Source of the DNA: Bacilliculturomica massiliensis
GTDB taxonomy: Bacteria > Bacillota > Clostridia > Peptostreptococcales > Anaerovoracaceae
Assembly: GCF_900605495.1 (NCBI RefSeq)
Contig: NZ_LR027603.1
Span: forward strand, 1,998,643 to 2,062,642
Length of the DNA: 64,000 nt
Reading direction: 5' to 3'
Shown here: piece by piece, positions 52,708-60,424 of the stretch
Numbering within the stretch: the first letter of the stretch is position 1
Layout: every line of letters starts with the position of its first letter
Program-made: the position numbers and the translations under genes
The notes under the pieces: model-generated
Told to the model about the DNA's origin: nothing
Seen by the model: the letters and a program-made list of their open reading frames with translations, nothing else
Databases searched by the model: none

Positions 52708-53914
52708 CATTCCCTCCTTTCCGCTTGACCTTTTTGGTCTGTTCATTCTTCTCGGACTTCTCGGTCTTTTCAATCTTTTCGGTCTTCCCTGGATTTTTCT
52801 CCGCCTTGCTCTGCCTGGATTTTTTCCCCTGCTTGTCGGTCCTTTCTTTTTCCTGGTCCTTCCCCTGATCCGTCGCTCCTTCTTCTGTCGTCCCCAGCTT
52901 CATATTTCGTTTGAACAGATCAGCGTATGCAAGGTGAGGGAATAAAATCGGATTGTTGATTATCATAAGCAGCTGATTCAGTTGAAAGTTAAAGGACAGC
53001 AACGAAACGTTTTCCCCCTTCTCATCTTTCACTTGATAGGCTTCCAGCTTATAATCGTTTAGCTCATTACATGGGTTGGGTTCTATTTCAATCTGCTTTT
53101 CTTCACTATTGCCCCCCTCCCCACAGTGTATCTCTGTCTCGTCTTTACCCGCATTGCTGTGTTCTTCGCCGAATTTCTTCGCTTTTCCTTCATGATGGTC
53201 TAAGCTATCATACCATTCTTTCAGTGTACGTTTCTGGCTATACACCTCAATTCCCGTATCCTTACCCTTCGCCGCGATCAGCACGAAATCAAATAAGTCT
53301 AAGAGGTTATTCACCTCCTCAGCTGTCTTATAACCACAGAAAATACGGATCGGCCTTGTAGATGTTTGAGTACTTTCCGATATTTTAAATTTTGAAGTAT
53401 ATGACACTCCGTGAATTACCGTTCCCGCCGCCATACGTGCAATAGACTTGTTTGAGGTTTTCAGCGCTTCAATGCTTTTGTACCATTCCTCCAGCGCACT
53501 GCTGTCAGATTTCTCCCCGTTCTTCTTTTTTCGGGGTGAATTACAGGCATCAGTACTTTTGCATTCGATTACAGCGGCCACTGCCTCGATGGGTACAAAT
53601 TTCAGTTTGCCGTATTGAAAAATATACGGGGTATACATATTATCAATAATAGCCAAGTCTACTTCCTTCGAAATGTCTCCCCACGAGTCGATGATAAACA
53701 CAGAGTGCTCGATTACAAATTTTTTAGGTATAATCATGTCGAATAGCTGGCGCCAAATATCCTCGCGGGAATGACCGATCGTCCCCGGATGATGAATATT
53801 GTACAGCTCCAATTGGCTCACGATAGATCTTTCTACGCTTTTGTAATTAGCGACAATGTTTTGAACCGTCTTTTCAATCCGTTCCTGCTTCGTCAGCTGT
53901 TTACGCTCCGCCAT
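52688..53914 (-). CDS. DUF6602 nuclease-like protein heading the cmr operon
   Basis: Protein of 408 residues. The N-terminal 1-130 fit the DUF6602 restriction-endonuclease-like fold: E51 in HSREDIW, D86 in KEVDLAIID and E117-C-K119 in AVIECKS, a PD-(D/E)XK layout. Residues about 345-408 form a Lys/Glu-rich disordered tail that could bind nucleic acid. No CARF or SAVED domain is visible, so it is not a standard cyclic-oligoadenylate effector. AAAGGAGG lies before the ATG, and cmr1 starts inside its 3' end. The position suggests an accessory nuclease of the Cmr complex, which is inference. Confidence 0.75.
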   Translation of the reverse strand: MAERKQLTKQERIEKTVQNIVANYKSVERSIVSQLELYNIHHPGTIGHSREDIWRQLFDMIIPKKFVIEHSVFIIDSWGDISKEVDLAIIDNMYTPYIFQYGKLKFVPIEAVAAVIECKSTDACNSPRKKKNGEKSDSSALEEWYKSIEALKTSNKSIARMAAGTVIHGVSYTSKFKISESTQTSTRPIRIFCGYKTAEEVNNLLDLFDFVLIAAKGKDTGIEVYSQKRTLKEWYDSLDHHEGKAKKFGEEHSNAGKDETEIHCGEGGNSEEKQIEIEPNPCNELNDYKLEAYQVKDEKGENVSLLSFNFQLNQLLMIINNPILFPHLAYADLFKRNMKLGTTEEGATDQGKDQEKERTDKQGKKSRQSKAEKNPGKTEKIEKTEKSEKNEQTKKVKRKGGNDGGEND

Positions 53915-54479
53915 TTCGCCCTCCTTTTACTTTGTTAACTTTATACGTTCCAGCAAAATATATGTATAATATAGTATAACATGGGAAGCAGAGAAAATCA
54001 TTATCTGAAAATTAACTCGTGGTCTTTTTTAACCGTTACGATTCTGCAGTCAGATAAAGCAGGTGGCGTGGACCAGCCGCCTTCCTCTCCATTAAGCAGC
54101 AAAGGGGGCCTTTCGCCATTTACAATTAAGTATTGCGCCTCATCAATGGCCAGGATCATGACTAACATACTATTATGACGGGAGATTTTGAATGAAAGTC
54201 CATATAAACATAGTGCCTGAGGAAATAAGGAGGAGGTCAGCTTCCGGATTGACGGCATGAATGAGCAGGTCCATCAGACATTGTACACAGTTATTTGCAT
54301 ACGCGGACAAAGCTGTGTTTGAATTGACAAACGTCTGTATGAAGCGGGAGCCTGCAGGTGTACCTCTCTTAATTTATATTATCCATTACGTTATAAGTTA
54401 TATCTTTTATAAAATTAGAAATTTATTTGATTAACCGATATACTTTATGGTAATCTTTAATATAAAGGAGTTGATGGTT
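53915..54479. other. Divergent intergenic region between cmr operon and ATPase gene
   Basis: About 560 A+T-rich bp holding the cmr promoter on the left and the ATPase promoter on the right. No CRISPR repeats are present. Short frames on both strands (for example 85 residues at 54001-54258 on the minus strand) match nothing I recognise and may be decayed DNA. Confidence 0.5.
53973..53981 (-). promoter_or_regulatory. Extended -10 promoter candidate of the cmr operon
   Basis: TGTTATACT on the minus strand, about 60 nt before the DUF6602 start: a TGn plus TATACT extended -10 without a clear -35. Confidence 0.4.
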
Positions 54480-55658
54480 ATGATCATTCGTGAAGCTTAC
54501 TTATCGAAAATTCGTCCGTTTATAGGCAAGGATATTATCAAAGTACTGACCGGTATCCGCCGGGGTGGAAAAAGTGTACTGTTGGAACAGATTCGTGACG
54601 AGATCAACAGTGCTCATACAATCTTTCTAAACTTCGAGGACTTGGGAAATCAGCATCTGTGTGAATACAACGCCTTACATGACTATATCTGCGAGAAAAT
54701 CGGGAACAGCACGGAACAATTCTATCTGTTTTTCGATGAAATCCAGGAGGTTCAGGGATGGGAAAAAGCGGTCAATTCCCTGCGCGTGAAGTTCAAGGCA
54801 GACATTTACATCACGGGGTCTAACTCGCAGCTCTTGTCGGGCGAGCTTGCCACCTATATAGCGGGACGCTATGTCTCCTTCGTGGTTTACCCCTTTTCTT
54901 TCTCAGAATTTAAGTCCATCAGCGCGGACTATACCTTTGACGACTATATAGAATATGGCGGAATGCCGTTTTTATCCAGCTTAAACTTTGAACCTGAGAT
55001 CAGCAAAAACTACCTGCAGGATGTGTTTAATTCTGTGATGCTCAAAGATATCGTCAAACGCAATAAGATACGGGACGTGGATCTTTTGGAGCGCATTATT
55101 TCGTATGTGCTGGCTAACGTGGGAAGGAGCTTCTCGGCCACAAGTATCTCAAAGTTTTTCAAAGCGGAAAAGCGGACGGTATCTCCTGAAACGATTCTGA
55201 ACTATCTGAAGGCCTGCGAGGAAGCCTATCTGTTATATCGCCTGAAAAGTCAGGATGTAAATGGAAAGAAGATGCTCAAGGTAAATGAAAAATACTACGT
55301 GGTCGATCACGGCTTGCGTGAGGCGGTCGTGGGGGCGAACCTCCAAAGCGTAGAAATCTTACTTGAGAATATCGTAGGCTTAGAGCTCCTCCGCAGGGGT
55401 TACAAGGTCTGCGTCGGACGCGTGGGCGAAAAGGAAGTGGACTTTATCGGCGAAAAAGCCGGCGACAAGCTATACATTCAGGTGTGCTATTTGCTGAACG
55501 ATGAATCCACCATTCAAAGAGAATTCGGTTCCCTTTTGGAGATTAAAGACAATTATCCCAAGTTTGTTCTGTATGAGGAAGGCTCTTTTAAGGGGAATTA
55601 CGAGGGGATTCCTGCTGTCAGAATACCGGACTGGCTGACCGGAAAAACAGTGGGCTAA
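54480..55658 (+). CDS. AAA ATPase with DUF4143 C-terminal domain
   Basis: Protein of 392 residues of the COG1373 type. The N-terminal AAA domain has a Walker A variant GIRRGGKSVLLEQI and Walker B YLFFDEIQEVQGW (FFDE). A DUF4143 region (about 195-375) ends in EVDFIGEKAGDKLYIQVCYL, a restriction-endonuclease-like fold remnant without the catalytic Lys. Such proteins are common in mobile and accessory DNA; their role is unknown. AAAGGAG is 9 nt before the chosen ATG. A+T-rich like the neighbouring island. Confidence 0.85.
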   Translation: MIIREAYLSKIRPFIGKDIIKVLTGIRRGGKSVLLEQIRDEINSAHTIFLNFEDLGNQHLCEYNALHDYICEKIGNSTEQFYLFFDEIQEVQGWEKAVNSLRVKFKADIYITGSNSQLLSGELATYIAGRYVSFVVYPFSFSEFKSISADYTFDDYIEYGGMPFLSSLNFEPEISKNYLQDVFNSVMLKDIVKRNKIRDVDLLERIISYVLANVGRSFSATSISKFFKAEKRTVSPETILNYLKACEEAYLLYRLKSQDVNGKKMLKVNEKYYVVDHGLREAVVGANLQSVEILLENIVGLELLRRGYKVCVGRVGEKEVDFIGEKAGDKLYIQVCYLLNDESTIQREFGSLLEIKDNYPKFVLYEEGSFKGNYEGIPAVRIPDWLTGKTVG

Positions 55659-55731
55659 TGCGCTGCCCGGCCATTTTCCATTTATCACTCTAATTATCGC
55701 GCTAAACGAAGAGCCTTCCGCCATTAGCTCC

Positions 55732-56202
55732 TTAAAACCCGCCGTCGTTATATGCCCTGACAATCACATAAGAAGGCTCGTAAAATGCGCTGGAGTTATA
55801 GTTGTCGATTACCTCACAGAGAGGGTCGTTATATACCCGGATCAGCCCTTCCACGTAGTCCTCTTCGGGAAGCTGCGTATCGCAGATCAGACGCGTATAG
55901 ACCTTCCCCATCTGTGTTGCGGTAGGAATGTGTTCTGCCAGCTGCCTGTCCACATCCGTTATATCGAAGGCTCCCTTCTCCAATTTATATTCTTCGATCC
56001 ACTCATCCTCTATCTTCAGCGGATTTTCGCAGTGAAGCACGTTTGCCAGACTGATCAGCCTTGCCCATTCTTCCTTTTTGATCGCATTTACCACGTAACA
56101 GTTTCTTTGATGCAGCTTTCTGGCAACTCGCTCTATCATATAGCAGATAAAATACAAATCATTTCTGGAAATCTCCTCATCCGGGAAAAAAATATTTGTC
56201 AT
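55732..56202 (-). CDS. Conserved hypothetical partner of the DUF3990 gene
   Basis: Acidic soluble protein of 156 residues with FICYMIERVARKLHQRN near the N terminus and YNSSAFYEPSYVI near the C terminus. I know of similar clostridial proteins encoded beside DUF3990 genes but no function. It overlaps the DUF3990 frame by 4 bp and shares its strand. Since the upstream gene is interrupted early, this one may be poorly translated unless re-initiation occurs at the 81-codon remainder. Confidence 0.7.
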   Translation of the reverse strand: MTNIFFPDEEISRNDLYFICYMIERVARKLHQRNCYVVNAIKKEEWARLISLANVLHCENPLKIEDEWIEEYKLEKGAFDITDVDRQLAEHIPTATQMGKVYTRLICDTQLPEEDYVEGLIRVYNDPLCEVIDNYNSSAFYEPSYVIVRAYNDGGF

Positions 56203-56651
56203 AGCGGATAGCTCCCTTCATATTTGATCGCCGAAAGCGCTTCCGACGTGCAGAAAACGATCTGATGTGTGGGGTATTTGGATTTAACCAGTTCCCAAAA
56301 TGCTGCCTGTGAAATGTTTCCCGCCACGTAGTCTTCTATATAGTCCCAAATCGTATCATCCGCCATAGGGCCCTCGACAATATCAAATTCGTGTTCCACT
56401 CCCCTGCGGCAGCTGACCACGAATGCCAGCCATTCTTCCGACATGTCTTTAAATCGACAGATATTGAGTCCTGGCGCTTCCCGATATTCGTAGCGATTTA
56501 CGATATGGCCCCTTTTCTTAGTTAATGCCCATCTCCGGCCCTGTTTTTCTATATTTGTACACTAAAATCCATATCCGAAATCTTTGTAGTATCCATTTAC
56601 AATAATTTTCGGTTCCTGTACCGTCGCACTGCTCCCATGAAAGATAATCAT
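56199..56651 (-). pseudogene. DUF3990 protein gene interrupted by an amber codon
   Basis: From the ATG at 56651 (AGAGG 8 nt upstream) the frame reads MIIFHGSSATVQEPKIIV and on to FGYGF, then a TAG at 56564-56562 where relatives have Tyr, and continues CTNIEKQGRRWALTK without any shift to the stop. Residues after the stop match DUF3990, an ADP-ribosyltransferase-like fold (VEHEFDIVEGPMADDTIWDYI). A shorter product could start at the Met of MSEEWLAF (56444). Without readthrough or suppression it lacks its N-terminal HGS motif. A single base change explains the break, so the event is recent. Confidence 0.8.
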
Positions 56652-56847
56652 TGCTGCAACCTCTTCTTATTATTTATGTTTTCGTCGATACTTTGATTAT
56701 ACGCGAGAAGTCACTCAGAGTCCAGCATTCGTCAGGGTAAATCCCCCAAGAAATCCAGTAAATATCTAGGTGCAAAAGCTCTGACCAAGGGAACGATCTA
56801 TCCTATATCCACCATTCAAAGGAAGGTTGGAATAAAGAACTTACATC

Positions 56848-56905
56848 AAAATGAGACGGATTCGGCGCCTTGACGGGACGTTGATCTCCGTCTCATTTTA
56901 TTATA
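56848..56905. terminator. Orphan bidirectional terminator
   Basis: AAAATGAGACGGA (56848-56860) and TCCGTCTCATTTT (56887-56899) form a 13-bp perfect stem. No intact gene precedes it on either strand, which suggests a gene was lost here. Confidence 0.75.
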
Positions 56906-57115
56906 CTAATCTTTGTATTTCAGTATTTTTTCATAACAAAAATTGATTTTAAGCAATAAGTTTTGTTTTAATATTACAAATTCAACAAAACTACCCTAAG
57001 TTTATTTTGTATAGACCCTCCCCTCCCCCTCTCTCTTCTAAAAATCAGATACAACGATCCAAAGTTACGAAAATGGATATAAGGAAATGTTAAGATTTTC
57101 TTCCAAGGGATTTAA

Positions 57116-57145
57116 TTGAAACTGTTCTGTGATGTGTAGTAAACT
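57116..57145 (+). promoter_or_regulatory. Probable promoter of the GDPD gene
   Basis: TTGAAA, an 18-bp spacer and TAAACT, about 40 nt before the ATG. Confidence 0.5.
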
Positions 57146-57184
57146 GAATCATCGTTTTAAAATTAGAAAGTAGTAGAGGTAACT

Positions 57185-59146
57185 ATGAGACAGTTATTAA
57201 GATATTCATTCGACATTTCATTAAAAAATTGGTCCACGCTGCTGTTGTTTGATATAGCTTATAAAGCATTTGGATACTCTATCATTTATTCCATTACAAG
57301 CGATCTGCTGTCGCTCATACTGAAAGCATCCGACGTACCCTATCTATCCGCTGAAAACTGGTACGTTGTTCTGCAGAGCTTCCCGGCAGTCCTGCTGTGC
57401 CTGCTGTTAGTTTTTGTGACCACATTTTCAGTATTTTTCGAAACAGTGGCCTTTTATGTGTACTGCGAATCGGGCTGGCAGCAAAAGCAGATCTCCATAG
57501 GTAAGCTGCTGAAACAAACCTTATATCGCTGCAGGAAACTGCTTAAGGTGCAGAATTTAATGCTGTTTTCAGGCTTCCTTCTCACTTCGATCCTGACCGT
57601 CCTGCCCTTTGCCCCTTATGTACTGCAGTGGCTGCGCATCCCGGAATTCATAATGGACTATATTAAGCAGAACCCCTTCTTGTTTTCACTATATGTGATC
57701 ATTGCTGTTCTCTGCAATGTCATCTGCTTTTTATTTTTATTTTCCTTGCCCGGCGCCCTGTTTCACGATCGCCCCATAAAAACTGCGTGGCGCGAGGGGC
57801 TCCGGCTTTTAAATAAGCGGAAAACAGCCGCCGCCTTCCGGCTCCTGGGTGCTTTTATTGTATTTGGCATAGTGGCGTCCCTCCTTCTCGGTCTGGCCGC
57901 CATGGGGCTGGTCTATTTCACAAAGTCTGCGGAACCCGCCGCAGAGCTCATTTCCACGTTCTCGCTTTCTTTCTATCGGGCGATACCAGCCGTTTTATTC
58001 GTCGTGGGCTCCCTGGCCACCATTTGGCTGTTTGCCGTATTGATCACACTCTTCCATCAGTATCGGGGAGATGAGAGACCCGCTAATGGAAGCTCAGCCG
58101 ATACCGATTCTAATGAGGAAGCATTTAAAAATGGCTGCTCTGAGGATACTGTTATCAGACGCTTTTGGGTCAAAGTCGGAGCAGGCAGACTGGGTACCGT
58201 CAGGTCAATTTTTAAGAAATTCAGTTTTAACAGACCCATAGTCCGGAGGTGCCTCGCCTCTGCACCGGGCCGCTTCTTGAAACAAATAATAATGATTCTG
58301 CTCGCCATTTTTATTATCCTTATTTTTAGTGAGAGCGAATTGGGCGGCACCCTTCTGAATCGAACCTATGTCAACCCGCTGGTCGTGGCTCACCGCGCCG
58401 GCGTTACGGCTGCTCCGGAAAATACTATGGCAGGGCTGGAGCATTCCATCGCTTTGGGAGCTGACATGGTTGAGATCGACGTGCAGCAGCTTCAGGACGG
58501 AGAGATCGTCCTATTGCATGACGACAGTTTTTACCGCACTACGGGTCACGATAAAAAGGTGTGGGAAGTGGGTTACGACCAGGTGAAGACCTACGATAAC
58601 GGCAGTTGGTTCTCACCTGAATTCGCCGGCGAGCCTGTTCCAAGGCTGGAAGATATTTTGATGCGCGCGAAAGGCAACATTCAAGTTATGATAGAAATAA
58701 AGTTGACCGGTCACGAGACGGATGTTATAGAACAGGTGGCGGGATTGATTGAGCGCTGCGATATGTTCGACCAGGCCAGCATCGGTTCCCTGAACCTGGA
58801 GGTTCTGAAAAAGGTGAAAACCATCGATCCGAAGATCGAAACGGTGTACATTACGCCCCTGATCTTTTCCAAACAGTATCACATTGATTTTATAGACGCC
58901 TTCAGCGTGGAAACCACTTCCGTCAGCAGAGAAATGGTGTTTGCCGTGCATGATCAGGGAAAAAAAGTATATGGGTGGACCGCTAATTCAAAGGAGACCA
59001 TCGAGAAAAATCTGCGCTGCCAGGTCGACGGCATCGTAACCGACGACCCGGAATTGGTGCAGCATTACACAATGAAGACCTGGGAAAATCAGCTTTTGAA
59101 TCTGTTTATCAAATTATTCTTCGAAGAAAATCATGATCTTCAGTAG
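57185..59146 (+). CDS. Membrane-bound glycerophosphodiester phosphodiesterase
   Basis: Protein of 653 residues. A polytopic N-terminal half (about 15-290) contains some six to seven membrane helices; a charged cytoplasmic loop (about 295-355) and a last helix (about 362-380) lead to an extracellular GDPD domain (about 395-630). Catalytic and metal residues show in VVAHRAGVTAAPENT, ADMVEIDVQQ and LLHDDSFYRTTG. It would hydrolyse glycerophosphodiesters or teichoic-acid-like substrates at the cell surface. AGAGG is the ribosome binding site. Ends in a strong bidirectional terminator. Confidence 0.92.
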   Translation: MRQLLRYSFDISLKNWSTLLLFDIAYKAFGYSIIYSITSDLLSLILKASDVPYLSAENWYVVLQSFPAVLLCLLLVFVTTFSVFFETVAFYVYCESGWQQKQISIGKLLKQTLYRCRKLLKVQNLMLFSGFLLTSILTVLPFAPYVLQWLRIPEFIMDYIKQNPFLFSLYVIIAVLCNVICFLFLFSLPGALFHDRPIKTAWREGLRLLNKRKTAAAFRLLGAFIVFGIVASLLLGLAAMGLVYFTKSAEPAAELISTFSLSFYRAIPAVLFVVGSLATIWLFAVLITLFHQYRGDERPANGSSADTDSNEEAFKNGCSEDTVIRRFWVKVGAGRLGTVRSIFKKFSFNRPIVRRCLASAPGRFLKQIIMILLAIFIILIFSESELGGTLLNRTYVNPLVVAHRAGVTAAPENTMAGLEHSIALGADMVEIDVQQLQDGEIVLLHDDSFYRTTGHDKKVWEVGYDQVKTYDNGSWFSPEFAGEPVPRLEDILMRAKGNIQVMIEIKLTGHETDVIEQVAGLIERCDMFDQASIGSLNLEVLKKVKTIDPKIETVYITPLIFSKQYHIDFIDAFSVETTSVSREMVFAVHDQGKKVYGWTANSKETIEKNLRCQVDGIVTDDPELVQHYTMKTWENQLLNLFIKLFFEENHDLQ

Positions 59147-59206
59147 ATATCTCTTTGGATATCTTTGAGATCAACTCTTGCATTGACGAACCGGTTCCCT
59201 TACAGA

Positions 59207-59252
59207 AGACCCCCGCCGCGGCTTTTCCTGCCCGGCGGGGGTCTCGATTTCT
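59207..59252. terminator. Bidirectional intrinsic terminator
   Basis: AGACCCCCGCCG (59207-59218) and CGGCGGGGGTCT (59233-59244), a 12-bp GC-rich stem between the convergent GDPD and Fic genes, followed by a T-rich stretch. Confidence 0.85.
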
Positions 59253-59256
59253 CTTG

Positions 59257-60018
59257 CTATATGCAGTTTAACAGCTCAACATATTCCTCCAGCCGCTCTT
59301 CCACATAGCCTGCCACCAGTTCGACCATAGCGGACGGGTCGCCGTCTGAGCCGTGATAGGCCGTGAAACAGTCGTAGTAGCGCCTTCTGTCCGCAAATTT
59401 CACATTGATCGGAGGAAATCCGGCTTTCATAAGCTCCAGATTCAAAAGCAGACGGCCGGTGCGTCCATTTCCATCGATAAATGGATGGATCTCCTCAAAC
59501 TCCAGATGAAAGCGAGCGATCCTCTCGATCGTATGTTCCTTTTCCTTTCGTTTACAGTAGTCAGCTAACAGCTGTTCCATCCGGACAGGCACCTCCCAGG
59601 GCTGCGGCGGATTGCAAACGGCTCCCATGATGCGGACAGGCACCCTGCGGTACACCCCTTTATCCTGCGGCTTGTCCATCAGCACAATACTGTGAATGTC
59701 CCGTATCACCTTTTCAGAGAGAGGCTGTTTATGCTTTACCAGATCTTCCACATAAAAGTATGCTTCCTTGTGGCCGATCACTTCCAAGTGGTCTTTTAAA
59801 GGCTTTTCTGCGATCGTAATGCCTTCGTTTATGATCAGCGCCGTTTCCTGAAGCGTCAGTGTGTTTCCCTCTATGGCATTGGAATTGTAGGTAAAATCGA
59901 TCAGGAATTCTTCACGCAGTCGTTCTACTTCCCCTTCCGTCAGAGGGCGGCACTTATTTAGCTCCAGAAGAAGCCCATCGATTCGGCTGAACTCCATATT
60001 CGAAATCCTTTCAGTCAT
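59257..60018 (-). CDS. Fic family protein (probable AMP-transferase)
   Basis: Core of 253 residues with the Fic motif HPFIDGNGRTGR, complete for nucleotidyl transfer. Upstream is the inhibitory-helix motif SNAIEGN (S-x-x-x-E-G/N), which marks an autoinhibited class II Fic enzyme. It transfers AMP from ATP to hydroxyl groups on target proteins; the target is unknown. I took the ATG at 60018; an ATG seven codons later has AAAGGA upstream. The frame is open for 76 further codons, including about 18 Lys-Ser-Asn repeats encoded by a 9-bp microsatellite, which may be leader rather than protein. Confidence 0.88.
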   Translation of the reverse strand: MTERISNMEFSRIDGLLLELNKCRPLTEGEVERLREEFLIDFTYNSNAIEGNTLTLQETALIINEGITIAEKPLKDHLEVIGHKEAYFYVEDLVKHKQPLSEKVIRDIHSIVLMDKPQDKGVYRRVPVRIMGAVCNPPQPWEVPVRMEQLLADYCKRKEKEHTIERIARFHLEFEEIHPFIDGNGRTGRLLLNLELMKAGFPPINVKFADRRRYYDCFTAYHGSDGDPSAMVELVAGYVEERLEEYVELLNCI

Positions 60019-60051
60019 GTATTCTCTATCCTCGATCCATAGCAGATTCAT

Positions 60052-60219
60052 GCTCTTATTGCTCTTATTGCCCTTATTGCTCTTATTGCTCTTATTGCTC
60101 TTATTGCTCTTATTGCTCTTATTGCTCTTATTGCTCTTATTGCTCTTATTGCTCTTATTGCTCTTATTGCTCTTATTGCTCTTATTGCTCTTATTGCTCT
60201 TATTGCTCTTATTGCTCTT
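60052..60219 (-). repeat. 9-bp microsatellite upstream of fic
   Basis: About 18.7 tandem copies of AAGAGCAAT (minus strand), with one variant unit near the fic side. A TATAAT sequence lies directly beyond its far end (about 60228-60233, minus strand), so the array may be transcribed as a leader or translated as Lys-Ser-Asn repeats. Confidence 0.92.
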
Positions 60220-60424
60220 AAGAGCATTATATAGCATTCTCATCATTTATAAACACTAAATTTGAAGAATGCCGCGCATTTTGACATACGGCTTACTCTT
60301 TCTGAGTTTCGGGGGCTCAGAGGATCTGATGCCGACTGTTCTTGCGCACGGCAGTGAGATCGTATATGATGAAGACAGAAGTAGATCTTATTGTCATCTA
60401 TGATGCAGAAAGGGGGAAAGAGAG

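Larger units (their letters stand above)
56652..57184. other. A+T-rich intergenic region before the GDPD gene
   Basis: About 530 bp. It holds a strong orphan terminator (56848-56899), a lysine-rich open stretch before it without a start codon (about 56700-56873, possibly a gene remnant) and the GDPD promoter. No other gene is seen. Confidence 0.5.

Noticed and set aside
52688..53914. DUF6602 gene as a CARF-type (Csm6/Can/Card) effector
   Set aside because: No CARF, SAVED or HEPN features are visible; the active-site layout is PD-(D/E)XK in the N-terminal domain.
54001..54258. 85-residue minus-strand frame upstream of the cmr operon
   Set aside because: No ribosome binding site or recognisable domain; cannot be supported as a gene.
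60017..60259. Poly-leucine plus-strand frame
   Set aside because: Simply the complement of the 9-bp microsatellite before fic.
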